Source: Botryllus schlosseri (taxonomy: Eukaryota > Chordata > Ascidiacea > Stolidobranchia > Styelidae). From it: 33,527 bases of DNA. This document shows positions 21,629-31,217 of the stretch, one piece after another (position 1 is the stretch's first letter; every line of letters starts with the position of its first letter). The translations under genes and the position numbers were made by a program. The stretch covers positions 1-33,527 of the forward strand of contig ATSW01012153.1 of assembly GCA_000444245.1 (NCBI GenBank), written 5' to 3'. The notes beneath the pieces were generated by a model. The model ran no database searches. It worked only from the letters and a program-made list of their open reading frames with translations, and was not told the DNA's origin.

Positions 21629-21971
21629 ATTCTAGCAACGCCAACTATACTTTGAACACCGCTGCGTGCGATATGGATCGAATATGAATTACAACTTCGT
21701 AACAAATAAAAACCGGAAAATGATCTCTGCATTGATATAAACCCCCCAGTGAACCACTGCCGTCTCGATCTTGGCAGTGTTTTGGTCATTGCACGTCAAG
21801 GCAATATGCCCAGCCCATTCATTTCAGCAGATTATTATTCCTCGATGGAAATGGAATGCGGGCCGCGTGTTGGTGACCCCTGTTCTAATCTAATCTGGAA
21901 AATCTTAATATTTTTTTAGTCGCCTAACTCTGATCAGCAGCGTCGTGAATAAAACCCGATTGTTTCCCATA

Positions 21972-21977
21972 TTTATT
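21972..21977 (-). terminator. Poly(A) signal AATAAA of the unrecognised gene
   Basis: AATAAA on the minus strand 55 nt after the stop codon of the gene at 22033-24248, the expected place for a short 3' UTR. Confidence 0.6.
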
Positions 21978-22032
21978 ACGCGTAAAGAACAGTAAAACGA
22001 TAACAGAAAAAATTCTTAAAATATTGCAACTT

Positions 22033-22749
22033 CTACCATTTTTCCTCGCGAGCTTTCGCGGCGAAAGAGACCGCGTTCCTTTGAGACGTAACCACGGACC
22101 GTGATGATGTCAGAGTTGTCAGTGGTTGGGTCGCTGTGTTACTTCTAGGGAGTTTGATGATTACAGACCTGACTGGGTGCGGCATAGTGCCAGATGTGGG
22201 GCGTGAATCGGGGGTTAAAAAAGGGTCATCCGGAGTTTGTGTGTTCTTATCTGGAGCTTCGGTATTCTTTTTCGGAGCTTGTGCATTCTTTTCCGGAGAT
22301 TTGGTATTCGTTTCCGGATACTCTGGTAATTCCGGCGAAAATCCGGATAAGATTTCGTGCGATTTCCGGAGTTCCAAAGTTGGAGACATACTCTGATAAC
22401 CGTGTAGAGAGGAAGATATTTCCAGGAAACTAATCGGACTTTTCGTGTTTCTAATCGATTTCGAAACTTTTTGAATCACAAATCGCTCCCCACCGCACCA
22501 AGGGAATCTCTGTAACGGAACCGATTTAAAATCGTGCCTCCTAATTGGGGCGCTTTTTATATTCCTCTCCTTGCGCGGGCGTAATATGGCACCGCCGCCT
22601 GGTCCAGGCTGGCTTAGAGCGCGGTCCACGTGGCCTTGGTGTTTTAGTTGAATCTTTCTGCCGGACAGAGTAAGCCAAGGACGTAACGGGGTTATTTTGG
22701 GGGTTCGTGGGGTGTCCGCGCTTTCGAGACAAGCGGCGACGTTAAGCGC
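22033..22749 (-). CDS. Unrecognised gene exon 5 (long terminal exon)
   Basis: Acceptor TCTGCATTTCAG and 238 open codons to a TAG stop. Begins ALNVAACLESADTPRTPK. A run of heptads (TNTKSPE, KNAQAPK, KNTEAPD, KNTQTPD, DPFLTPD) lies near the middle, and the end is basic (AAKAREEKW). Confidence 0.8.
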   Translation of the reverse strand, partial: ALNVAACLESADTPRTPKITPLRPWLTLSGRKIQLKHQGHVDRALSQPGPGGGAILRPRKERNIKSAPIRRHDFKSVPLQRFPWCGGERFVIQKVSKSIRNTKSPISFLEISSSLHGYQSMSPTLELRKSHEILSGFSPELPEYPETNTKSPEKNAQAPKKNTEAPDKNTQTPDDPFLTPDSRPTSGTMPHPVRSVIIKLPRSNTATQPLTTLTSSRSVVTSQRNAVSFAAKAREEKW

Positions 22750-24248
22750 CTGAAATGCAGAAAAAAGTTTGAGAATGTCAGAATTTTTCAATTACAAAAT
22801 CCGAAAATAATTTTTTTTTATTAATTATTAAAATCACGCAATGGTGCTTATTGCCACGAGGGTCTACTGCACCACAATAAGCTGATTAATTTCATCAGCA
22901 ACGCAAGCAAATGATCGCATCTATGGATCGGAAAATCCATGCAATTTCAGAATGACGCCTATGTCACGATGAGACACCCAATTCATTAGACAGAAATTAT
23001 AATCAAATAATAAGTACACAGTCATAATTATTCAATGAAATTATTATTTATCTGAATCACACTACGATCCGGTTTCAATAATTTTTCAATTTTATTTCGA
23101 AGCTTGCAATCGGGGCAACAACCCACCGGCAATTGATCTCTGCCTGTTTTCCTCTTTGTCAAGTTCTGTTTGTGTATCGTACGGGCTTTGGCGATCTCGT
23201 CGTTGACAGACATGCATACACCGAACCTCTCGCGGGCGCTCTGTTAAAATATGTCGTTTGTTGTATTTTTTTAAAATTGAGTTTCTGTAGTTTTTGCATA
23301 CTCAGTAATTCTAATTCTAGCTTGGAAAAACTGTGTAATTCTAATTCTAATCAAATTTGGAAATCTGAAAATTTCCTGGCCGTCCATATCTNCAAGAAAT
23401 CAAACCCGCCCACCTTCAACGCTTCGATGCTCTTTCTGAATCTGACGCTCGGGTCATAGATCGCGCTTTGTCGCGGCGGGAGTTCTTGTGAAGTCGCCGG
23501 AAACGCGTCCGAAAATTTCTCGAACGCTTCGTCGGTTTTTTCGCGAGAATCCTCCGGTTCTTCTCTGTAACGTAACCGGTTAGACAGACCAATGCCGGTA
23601 AAAACTAAATCCTCACCTGTTTTCGTCGTTTATAACGTCGTGGGCTAAAGGGCCGGACCGCAAAAGTCTGATTAGAAGATCCAAAGAACGCGGGTCGTAT
23701 TCTTGGTCGCTGTCAAAATACAGTACACACTGTATTCATATTGATATATATTTATGAAATATTTATATATATAATCAACGAAACGACAGTGTGATCTCAT
23801 TTTACGAGAATGAACTCTGAATTGATAAGAACGGGACTTAATTTTTTGTAGAATTTCTTCCAAAATTCAGAATTTAATTATTCAACTTACAAGTTATTGA
23901 AAATCCAATAATTAAATTGTAACCAATTTGGAAGGAACTGTGTAACTATAATTCTAGTCTATACTTGCATCAGAATCGATTTTGCACAAACGAAGATAAT
24001 CGCTAATTGCAGCCTCGGACTCACTTGATTCTGTTTTTGATCTCTTTTCTCAACCGCGAAGAGTTCATTTTCGACAGAGCCGCAGAATTAGGTAAGATAA
24101 CGTCATTCCACAGATCTGCCACCTCGGCGTCTTGCTTCAAACGATCCAATTTCGTGACAATCAACGATCCGCGAACGTCGCTACGGCCGCTCGCGTGCCG
24201 GTGTCTGGACGGGATTGAAGCGGCCGGAAGTCGCCTCTCTTCCGGCAT
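22033..24248 (-). CDS. Unrecognised basic, disordered protein, complete 5-exon gene
   Basis: Exons in coding order: 24248-24025, 23709-23617, 23564-23414, 23240-23127, 22749-22033, totalling 1299 nt (432 residues plus stop). Introns are 315, 52, 173 and 377 nt, with donors GTGAGT, GTGAGG, GTGGGC, GTGGGT and acceptors ending CAG; all phases match. The start has an in-frame TGA 24 nt upstream. The first half is charged and probably helical (TKLDRLKQDAEVADLWNDVI; PRSLDLLIRLLRSG). The last exon is long, Pro/Ser/Thr/Arg-rich and low in hydrophobic residues, so probably disordered, with degenerate 7-residue repeats. No catalytic motif, signal peptide or membrane segment is visible and I recognise no family. 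A scaffold or cytoskeletal role would be guesswork. Confidence 0.8.
22203..22310 (-). repeat. In-frame 21-bp coding repeat (7-residue heptads)
   Basis: About five degenerate copies of a K-N-T-x-x-P-D type heptad in the terminal exon. On the plus strand they read as repeats of TTCGGAGCTTGTGCATTC type. Keeping the 21-bp period in frame supports real coding. Confidence 0.7.
23127..23240 (-). CDS. Unrecognised gene exon 4
   Basis: Acceptor ATTTTAACAG, phase 0. Encodes SARERFGVCMSVNDEIAKAR, then TIHKQNLTKRKTGRDQLP. Only the donor CCG|GTGGGT is in phase with exon 5. Reading through it gives a short cysteine-bearing tail ending at a stop at 23028. Confidence 0.7.
23290..23375 (-). repeat. Family A fragment in intron 3 of the unrecognised gene
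   Basis: AATTCTAATTCTAGCTTGG and ATTCTAATCAAATTTGGAAA arms only; no core. Confidence 0.5.
23414..23564 (-). CDS. Unrecognised gene exon 3
   Basis: Acceptor CGTTACAG and donor AAG|GTGGGC; phase 2 to phase 0. Acidic stretch EEPEDSREKTDEAFEKFSDA followed by SAIYDPSVRFRKSIEALK. Confidence 0.82.
23617..23709 (-). CDS. Unrecognised gene exon 2
   Basis: Acceptor ATTTTGACAG and donor AG|GTGAGG; phase 2 to phase 2. Encodes DQEYDPRSLDLLIRLLRSGP, then LAHDVINDEN. Confidence 0.82.
24025..24248 (-). CDS. Unrecognised gene exon 1
   Basis: Starts MPEERRLPAASIPSRHRHAS and continues with a predicted helix KLDRLKQDAEVADLW and a basic end RLRKEIKNRI. The donor is AA|GTGAGT, phase 2. Confidence 0.75.
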
Positions 24249-24698
24249 ATCGACAGAAAACGACCCGAACTCTCACGGCAATAAAGCGTTGCAGTGATAG
24301 CCAATATTTCACTTTCCTTCCCTGGACGGTTGCCAAAAACTGGAAGACTATATGTGTGCCAAATCACTGTTAAAACAGTATCAAATCGACTGAGTTAGGG
24401 TTAAATTATCATTGAATATTATATTGATATTAATCGTCAACAACTAAGAACTGGAAAGCACATTGCATATCAACACCTTACGAGTGTCTGACGAAAATTT
24501 AGTGGTTAATTCGGCCAATTGGCAACACTGCTTCACACAACCTTTGCTACCTGTCAGATAAACCCGGACGAGGCGGTTGTTTTCCAGTCCAGCCAAAACG
24601 AATTGTTCACAATATTCTCACGGACTTGACTCGGCTGAGTGCAATTGAGACATAAATCACGCGATTCGTTTTGTTTATTCGCGACATAATAGAATTAG
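24249..24698. promoter_or_regulatory. Upstream region of the minus-strand gene, possible divergent promoter
   Basis: This 450-nt stretch lies between the start codon at 24248 (minus) and a possible plus-strand start at 24699. It holds a fragment of a dispersed repeat (about 24385-24480). No clear TATA box was seen. The promoter role is inferred from position only. Confidence 0.3.
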
Positions 24699-25299
24699 AT
24701 GACTTCTGATTGCGACGAGGTAAGTGCGCGACGTTGAATACCAACTGAGCCGAGATTTTTGTAAAGTATCTCAGCGGGTTTAAAAAGAATAATCGCCAGC
24801 AATATCAACATTTTAAAGTTACAATGGAAGTCAAGATCCGAATCATAAGTGTCGAGTGATGTCATCCTGTTTGTACGCTCAAGTTGTTTCGAACGACTTC
24901 AAGTTGGTTTGTACTGCTACTTGACGGTTTCGTCACCGGGAGAATTTACAGAAGCCGTTGTTCATTGACTGCGGCTACATTGTGGCCAACCAACGACGGT
25001 CAATACTGGTCTCCGACGACCGACGGTGTTTCCCAGAGAAACTAATGTCCGTCGAGCAAATCCTATCACGAATGAAGACCAATTTTTGTGCTACAAAAGG
25101 CCGGCACATCTTCATGATAAAGTCATATAGTAGTCACGATTTTTCATGTATCTCGACCTCGAAAATCCACAGAACATCGCGGGATTTTTTTTTGCATAGG
25201 CTACGTATTAAAAGATCGCCCAAAATCATACCGTCGTATAAGTATTGTAGTCCTAGTAAACTGTCTGGTAGAAGCGATCGGAAATACTTAAGAAAGTAG
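24699..25299 (+). CDS. Candidate two-exon small gene (weak)
   Basis: Exon 1 (24699-24719) reads MTSDCDE and ends at a consensus donor GAG|GTAAGT. Exon 2 (24952-25299) follows acceptor GAATTTACAG in the same phase and reads KPLFIDCGYIVANQRRS onward to a stop, giving about 122 residues. An AATAAA occurs at about 25491. The protein is basic and Ser-rich and matches nothing I know, and its second half looks like chance coding. The case rests on one good donor, one good acceptor and phase. Confidence 0.25.
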
Positions 25300-27780
25300 T
25301 TCAAGTCGGAAAAATCGACTTGAAATACAAATATTCGACACACCACACCACATTCGTAAAAGTTGAGAATCAGTAGGCCACATATACAAGCAAAATGTCG
25401 ATAAGTCTATTCATTTCGGCGACAGTTCGAAAGAGGCCTCCGCATTCTGCCCAGGCTGCTACGTGACGGCGTATTGCTTTTATGGCGGAACAATAAAGAG
25501 GAATCTTTTAATCCTGTCAGCCCGGTAACAAAACCTGTCAGGCCACTCCCACTGGTTCGCGATCCACCAGATTATTCCGACAAGGCATTGACAGACGGCG
25601 TGAATGGCCCCAAGCGGATTGCTACCCCCCTCAATCATAATCATTGTTCTCTTGAGGTTGGCAACGCATATCACGGACGACAGAAGCAAGTCCCACGTGA
25701 GACGAAATTTTATCGACAAATCGTTTAATTCGTATTAAGTTGCACACAACTGCTACAACCGCGCTGTGATAAATCAGGGTTTCGAGCTTCCGTGAATGCT
25801 GCGGACAAGAAGATGTGGGAGGAGATCCAACCGGCCCAGCGTTCTCGGACTCCGAGTGGAATATCGAGCATAAGGCTTCGAGACGTGTGTCGCTCGACCA
25901 TAAGAGCGTGAACGATACGGAGAACAAGCACTTTTACGGGGCCGCAAAGAGTATAAAGCCAGTTAATATAGCTATCGTATATATTTGCCATCTTTACGCC
26001 TGCTGTCTTATGATTTTACTTTCATCTTCGTAATATAATATTAAGAACATGACTTCAAAACTTAAAAAATACGCAACTGCTTCTTCGGGTCGTAAGCGTT
26101 ACCGGTATTTGCTACAGAAAAGAAGTGGCTATTATGCCCTGCTTGCATCTTTACAACCCCTGATGACGTGAGGTGCTGAGTAGAGTTGCTTTGGACTGAG
26201 TCATGTCCTTTTTATATTATTACTACCCTCTGCTTTCTCTTTACTTTATTTTAAATATATCGGTATATATTTTCCACTTGCTTGACTTACCATACTTAAT
26301 AACATCCACTACTAGTATAACCTCTAATACGTAAGATTGTCGCTACGTAATAGCAAACTAAATCTCACAATCCCATCACTTCCGTGGGAGGGGTCAATTC
26401 CCACCAATGACGGCCTACGGGGAAGAGATCCAGTCGTAAAACATTGGGATTCTTACCTTACCAGATTACGGTTAATAAAACCAATTGACTACAAGAATTC
26501 CAAATGGATCCACTGCAGAAATCATATACTGCTGCTTTAATTGCACACTTTTATTTCTGTTTCATTGCGTTGCGTGACAGTGTTGGCACGACTACGAACA
26601 CAAACCAAGCGACCCATCGACCAAGATTGACAGCCTTTCGCAGCGGCCTTTCGCAACCTTTCGCCTTTCGCATCTAACATATTCTGCATCAGCGGTATAG
26701 AGCGCGCAACACCGGTACTCGATCAAACCATCTGTGACCTACCTGTTCAATACAATGCAGGTTCTGATGAGAACCCAATTCCGTCGACTTTCACTCGAAG
26801 CAAAGTCGCGAAACATTGTCGGCTTGCGAGATTAATCTGTCGTTAAACTCCAAAACACTCGGACTCGATCTCGCAGCGCGACCAAACGCTTCTGGTACCG
26901 GTCTGGTGCGTATCACAATGCCCCATTGTGAATCGATAAAGGCTTCATTGTGAGGCAAGTGTGGCGATATTATGAGTAGTTGATCAAACACAAGATGGGG
27001 ATAATTCAGCACGAAGAGATCTCGAGGTTTGTTTGCCAACAAAACAGAACCGAGTCGTTGAGACGTTGACGTTCGATATGAGAGTTGCTCAAACATCTCT
27101 CTGACATCTGTCTAGTTGAGATCACCGCAAACGGTCTGTGTGACATCACAAGGCACGGCGTTTTCGGCGGGTGTTCGCACACAACGCGGCAGATCGGTCG
27201 CCGCGTCATCAACCGACTTCCTCTCATCAGTCGCAAGCTGTTGATGTTTCGTTCGCGTTCGCGGTCGGTTTTAGCGGCCTTTCCCAACCGGCTATTCTGG
27301 GCGGATGATTTGCTGTGGCAATAACAAGACAATCTCTGTACTGCAAAAGAATCATCTCTCGCAGCTGCTTTAGACAAGCGGTAAATAAGAGGGGGTGTGT
27401 CATATCGTGGTCTCGGGTGCACAATTTCTCAAACAACGCGCTTCATTCAATCCGCCAATCACTCGGACGACCGAAACCCCCTTCATATTTAATGAGCATC
27501 GGACGCAGCCGTTCCGTGTCTATGGTTGACATTTGTACGCAGTCGCAGTGATCACGTACAGCTTTGTCGAAACTTATTGCCGCGAAACGTGATCGAGTCA
27601 CTTTCAGCAAATGATATGCGCGTGTTAATCAACGTGTCGTCACAGTTTCGGCTTTGCGTTAAGCTGACAATGAGAATCAAGTTGTGGTTTCAAGTTTCGA
27701 CAACCCCCCGCCTGCACTGGTTGTCATCTCACTACGTTATGCGCAACTGTACAAGCTAGGAGGCGCTCCTATATCGCCAT
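25300..27780. other. Repeat-poor, CpG-rich interval with no recognised gene
   Basis: Lacks the AT-rich dispersed families seen elsewhere and carries overlapping open frames on both strands, mainly at 25480-26030 and 26790-27440. None shows a known motif, and splice-phase reconstruction gave nothing. It could be a regulatory island, an old element or a fast-evolving gene. AATAAA-like motifs are present but not informative. Confidence 0.4.
26634..26671. repeat. CCTTTCGC short tandem repeat
   Basis: Four copies of CCTTTCGC in 38 bp, partly overlapping. Confidence 0.8.
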
Positions 27781-27864
27781 GCAGACAGGATGATAGCCAC
27801 AGTCTAAAAAAAATTTCTTTAGAGTTAGAATCACTGACTTCACGAAGCTTGGACAATGACTGAA

Positions 27865-28065
27865 GTTGAGGTTCATTCTCACAAGTACGAGAATGACAAA
27901 CGTCTGTGCGTCGTGCTAGACTCGTTTCGCAGCATTCAGTTCTCCCGTAGCATTTTCAGGATAGTCAGATGTCACGGTACGAGTGAATGAGAGCATAAGA
28001 ACATCTCGCACTTTAGATTAGAATTAGATCATAGAAACGATTCACAAATTACCTTACAGTTGGAT
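27865..28065 (+). repeat. Dispersed repeat family A copy
   Basis: ACTCGTTTCGCAGCATTCAG, TCTCCCGTAGCATTTTCAGG and TTTAGATTAGAATTAGATCA match the other copies. Confidence 0.7.
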
Positions 28066-28075
28066 GACCAACATT

Positions 28076-28845
28076 CAGGGGTGGCCAACCTGCGCCCGTA
28101 CAAGGATATTTGTGCGGCTGTCGAACGTAATTCCATTAGGGGGCGGCCATCGACATGCAAATTGAATTTCCAAATTGACTCCAGAAAGATTTTAATTGTC
28201 CTTTAACATTTCTTCGCGAATTAATACGGCTTCTTTTTCGATTTTAATATGCTAGCGCCCTTTCCAATCTGAGCCCCACAGTACACATGCGAACCGCAGA
28301 CAATAAAATAAAATCGTGTGCTATACTCACGACAGAAAATTGTGTCTGGTAAGTTTGGGCGATTCCAATATTTTTCAACTATACCCACCATCCTGATGGG
28401 AGGTCAATAAATAACAGCATTCAAAGTGACTCATAACAATTGGCCCACCAGAAGGTGCATCATCATAACTTGCCCAAAATTTTCCAAAGCGCTCCCCCCA
28501 TCAACTCTACCAGAGAAGGATAAGGACAAAGGATGAATATTTGATAGTAATATGCGACACCACTCATATTAATCACGAAATTGATACGTGAATCTGAAAA
28601 ATTTAGCGCTTCGCGCGACTATCAAGAGACCCCGGGGCTGTTCCGAACATGACCACTTGGGCTGTTCAAAAATAACTTTTTTCCCGGATTCCAGCCATTC
28701 ACTGATTAAGTTGTCAGGTTACCCTAAAAATCCGGAAATGAATTTATTTTTGAACAGCCATAATGACCACTCGCGATTTCGGCGCGTATAGTGAAAACGT
28801 AGATTAGTCCGACGCTCAGGAGGCTACAACTGCACGTCCCCTACA
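28076..28845 (-). mobile_element. hAT element family B, copy B, with nested MITE
   Basis: Terminus CAGGGGTGGCCAACCTG. The interior, in reverse complement, aligns along its length with 31430-32520 (TTGGGCAAGTTATGATGATG, TGACCTCCCATC, TTGCATGTCGATGGCCGCC). The right end is poorly defined near 28845. It carries the short MITE copy 2. No transposase coding. Confidence 0.7.
28658..28762. mobile_element. Foldback hAT-like MITE copy 2 (105 bp, internally shortened)
   Basis: Termini TGGGCTGTTCAAAAATAAC and (reverse) TATGGCTGTTCAAAAATAAA, flanked by perfect 9-bp direct repeats ATGACCACT (28649-28657 and 28763-28771). Confidence 0.85.
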
Positions 28846-29039
28846 TTGCAACTCTTATTGTACGCATATCACAATAAGTGTATTGTGTCGCATTGAACGA
28901 TGTTGTCATTATGTCAAATACGTAGCGGAAATGCAGCATCATCGCAGAGGCTCTAAAAGCGTCAGCAGGAAAAGTGCCCATACTTTATCGAGACAGCGTT
29001 TTAGTAGACGCAGCAAATTGGTTGTACACCATCCAGTAG

Positions 29040-29420
29040 AAACATACCGATTATGATCGATTGTAATATCGAGCTGATGTCGCACTTTGAAAGAAATATC
29101 GACTATTAGTGGTAACAAAATATCGGTAATTATCGAGAAGTCACAGAATACAAGCAGTCAGAGAACTAGAATCTGCGACTCCTAAACTGTGAATATTGAT
29201 CCATTTATTGCAGCCTACAGGCATCCAGATGTAGCCTTTCTAGTTTATTCCATGTCCATTCTCCAAGTATAGCAATGGCTGAGTAACAGTTCAACTGAAC
29301 GCTCTGAAGTATTGGGAATGCGCGTAAGGTAGAAGTCGTGTATTTTGAATATCGGCTAACTATATCTGGATTATCGGCGAAACCGATAGCTATCGGTTTC
29401 ATCGATATTCTAGTTCATTT
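29040..29420 (+). repeat. Dispersed repeat family C copy
   Basis: Colinear with 17990-18480: GTAATATCGAGC, GAAATATCGAC, TGCGACTCCTAAACTGTGAA and GGGAATGCGCGTAAGG. Confidence 0.65.
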
Positions 29421-29459
29421 AATGTCCAAAGATAGCAGTATCTGCGAAGCTATTTAAAG

Positions 29460-29590
29460 AGCTTCTTGGAGGTACACAACTTCAATAGGATATTCATAAT
29501 GAAATGAACCCGAATATTTTCGGCTGACACTCGTCAGGTGTAATCGTTAGCAACTGGTATAGGCTACAATTGGAAAGAACATTGTATATC
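29460..29590 (+). repeat. Dispersed repeat family D copy
   Basis: AACCCGAATATTTTCGGCTG, CTCGTCAGGTGTAATCGT and CAATTGGAAAGAACATTGTA, as at 3530-3665. Confidence 0.6.
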
Positions 29591-29819
29591 GACAATCGTA
29601 TCACAAAATATGACGTCACCAGCTTGGAATGAACTCTCAAATAAGAGAGCGTTCAATGCACTATTTTAAGGTGGTACGCGAACTCCTTCTGTAGACGAAG
29701 CTTGGGCTGATGTATTTTGATAAAGGTCGACTCCAAGATGGCACACACATGAAAGTAGGAGCGCCCCCTTCCGATGACGCGAAATCTGTCGTCTCGATAA
29801 TTTTTGCACAAACGGGATT

Positions 29820-29990
29820 ATCTCACACATTATCCAAAGCTGTTTAAATGAATGCTCTGAAGTTTTGGAACTGCTGCGCTCAATGTATATGCCATGTATT
29901 TTGAAGATCGGCTGAACATACATGGATTGTTGGCGAAAATGCAAATTATCTGTATTTTATCTGTATCGGCTAAAATATAGGATATAGTAT
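29820..29990 (+). repeat. Family C partial copy
   Basis: AATGCTCTGAAGTTTTGGAA and TATTTTGAAGATCGGCTGAA match the 3' half of the other family C copies. Confidence 0.5.
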
Positions 29991-30059
29991 TGACTTGAGT
30001 CATAGATGCCTCTCATTGTGAAAGCGTTGTAATGACTCGGACTTCGAAAATGCTATTTT

Positions 30060-30172
30060 ACGGTGTGATCGTGCGCGCATCACATGTAGTAATCAAACCG
30101 CGCATTTAAACAGCTGTTTCAAAGATTTAATTTAACAATCGTCGTAAAACTGATACATAGTCTTTCGTAAAG
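30060..30172 (+). promoter_or_regulatory. Region just upstream of the membrane-protein start
   Basis: An A/T-rich GCATTTAAAC and a CAGCTG E-box-type hexamer lie 55-75 nt before the ATG, in a position possible for core-promoter elements. Motif-only evidence. Confidence 0.25.
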
Positions 30173-30472
30173 ATGTCGAACGTTACCGAAGCATTCGATT
30201 CGACTCGAGGAGACCTATGCGAAGTCGAACGCAACTGGTACACGCTGGGCTTCCAAGCGATCGTACTACCCAGTATTTTCATCAACGCAACGACCTTGAT
30301 TGGGGCTGCCATCGACAGAAAGAAATTGCAAAGAGAAAACTGCTTCTTCGCCAGCGTCATCAGTACCATCGTCAGTAACAATGTCTACCTTTTCATGCTG
30401 GAATGGACCTTGTTCGACAACTATTGGGATCCTAAATCTGTTCCGCGAGATTACTCAGTGACTTTTGAAAAG
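30173..30472 (+). CDS. Membrane protein exon 1
   Basis: MSNVTEAFDS start; two predicted membrane spans (AIVLPSIFINATTLIGAAI and FFASVISTIVSNNVYLFMLE). The donor GTAATG ends the exon in phase 0. Confidence 0.6.
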
Positions 30473-31120
30473 GTAATGGCCTTTCGACTGACTTGTACTA
30501 ACTGCTTGATTTTCAAAATGTGCACATAGAACTAGAAATAGAATCACTCACTTCAGAAACTCTCAAGTAAAACCTGAACTATAGGACTAACTAGATTCAG
30601 TTACGAAGCTACTCATAAATTTTTATTTCACGACAATCGGATAGCTATGCAACATGAACCAAACATGAAACGGTGGGGTTTCGACCCCCCAAAACCAACC
30701 CCTTGGTCGCCACTGTTACTACTGATCAGTCCGAGTGAGCAATAGCTGCAGGAACATCACACAACATATTCACGCGAAACGATTATGTTCTACAGATGGT
30801 ATACAACTAGTTTTTGTTGCGATGCGGAATTACTCACTTTTAAAAATTCGCAACTAGAAGTAAAATTATTCAAAAATCCAGTATAGTTTTAGTTGACCGT
30901 CAACTAACATGCCAGGTAGTGTGTACAAGTGGGATTTACGGCTGTTATGGTGATCGGCGGTGCTGTATTTTCAGATGCTGTGGGTTTTTCTTGAGTCATT
31001 CACGATCGCCATACCGTTTTTAATCGGGGGAAACATCGTCTGTCTCACTTACGTCACAGTGCACAGCGCGAGTTACGTGGGCAGGGTGGCGCGCGTTGAG
31101 GACAAGGAGACTGCTGCCAG
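30173..31120 (+). CDS. Multi-pass membrane protein, possible divergent 7TM receptor (5' part, runs out of window)
   Basis: Exon 1 is 30173-30472 (100 codons, ending GAAAAG|GTAATG). Exon 2 is 30975-31120 (acceptor GTATTTTCAG, donor CCAG|GTAAGG); the junction is phase 0. An in-frame TAG lies 15 nt before the ATG. The 148 residues seen hold an N-terminal ectodomain with NVT at residue 3, hydrophobic segments near 26-47 and 57-79 separated by the basic loop DRKKLQREN, and a third at about 101-129 followed by a charged stretch (VARVEDKETAAR). The pattern of short N-terminus, TM1, basic loop, TM2, extracellular loop, TM3 suits a rhodopsin-like receptor, but the usual TM2 Asp, TM3 Cys and DRY motif are absent, so another multi-pass family is equally possible. 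No third exon was found before 33527. Confidence 0.6.
30975..31120 (+). CDS. Membrane protein exon 2
   Basis: Reads MLWVFLESFTIAIPFLIG, then GNIVCLTYVTV, one long hydrophobic span, then a cytosolic-looking RVARVEDKETAAR. Ends in phase 2 at GTAAGG. Confidence 0.6.
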
Positions 31121-31217
31121 GTAAGGTCACTTCGTTGAGAAGATTCGCTCTCATGTTGAACTAAATATATTGAGCAAGTACTAATACTGGTCGTGAATTT
31201 GAAATATAGCTATAGAG

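Noticed and set aside
26791-27422. Overlapping minus-strand open frames of 101 and 138 codons
   Set aside because: They overlap in different frames with opposite-strand frames in the same place; no motif or splice arrangement favours one. Kept only as an unexplained interval.
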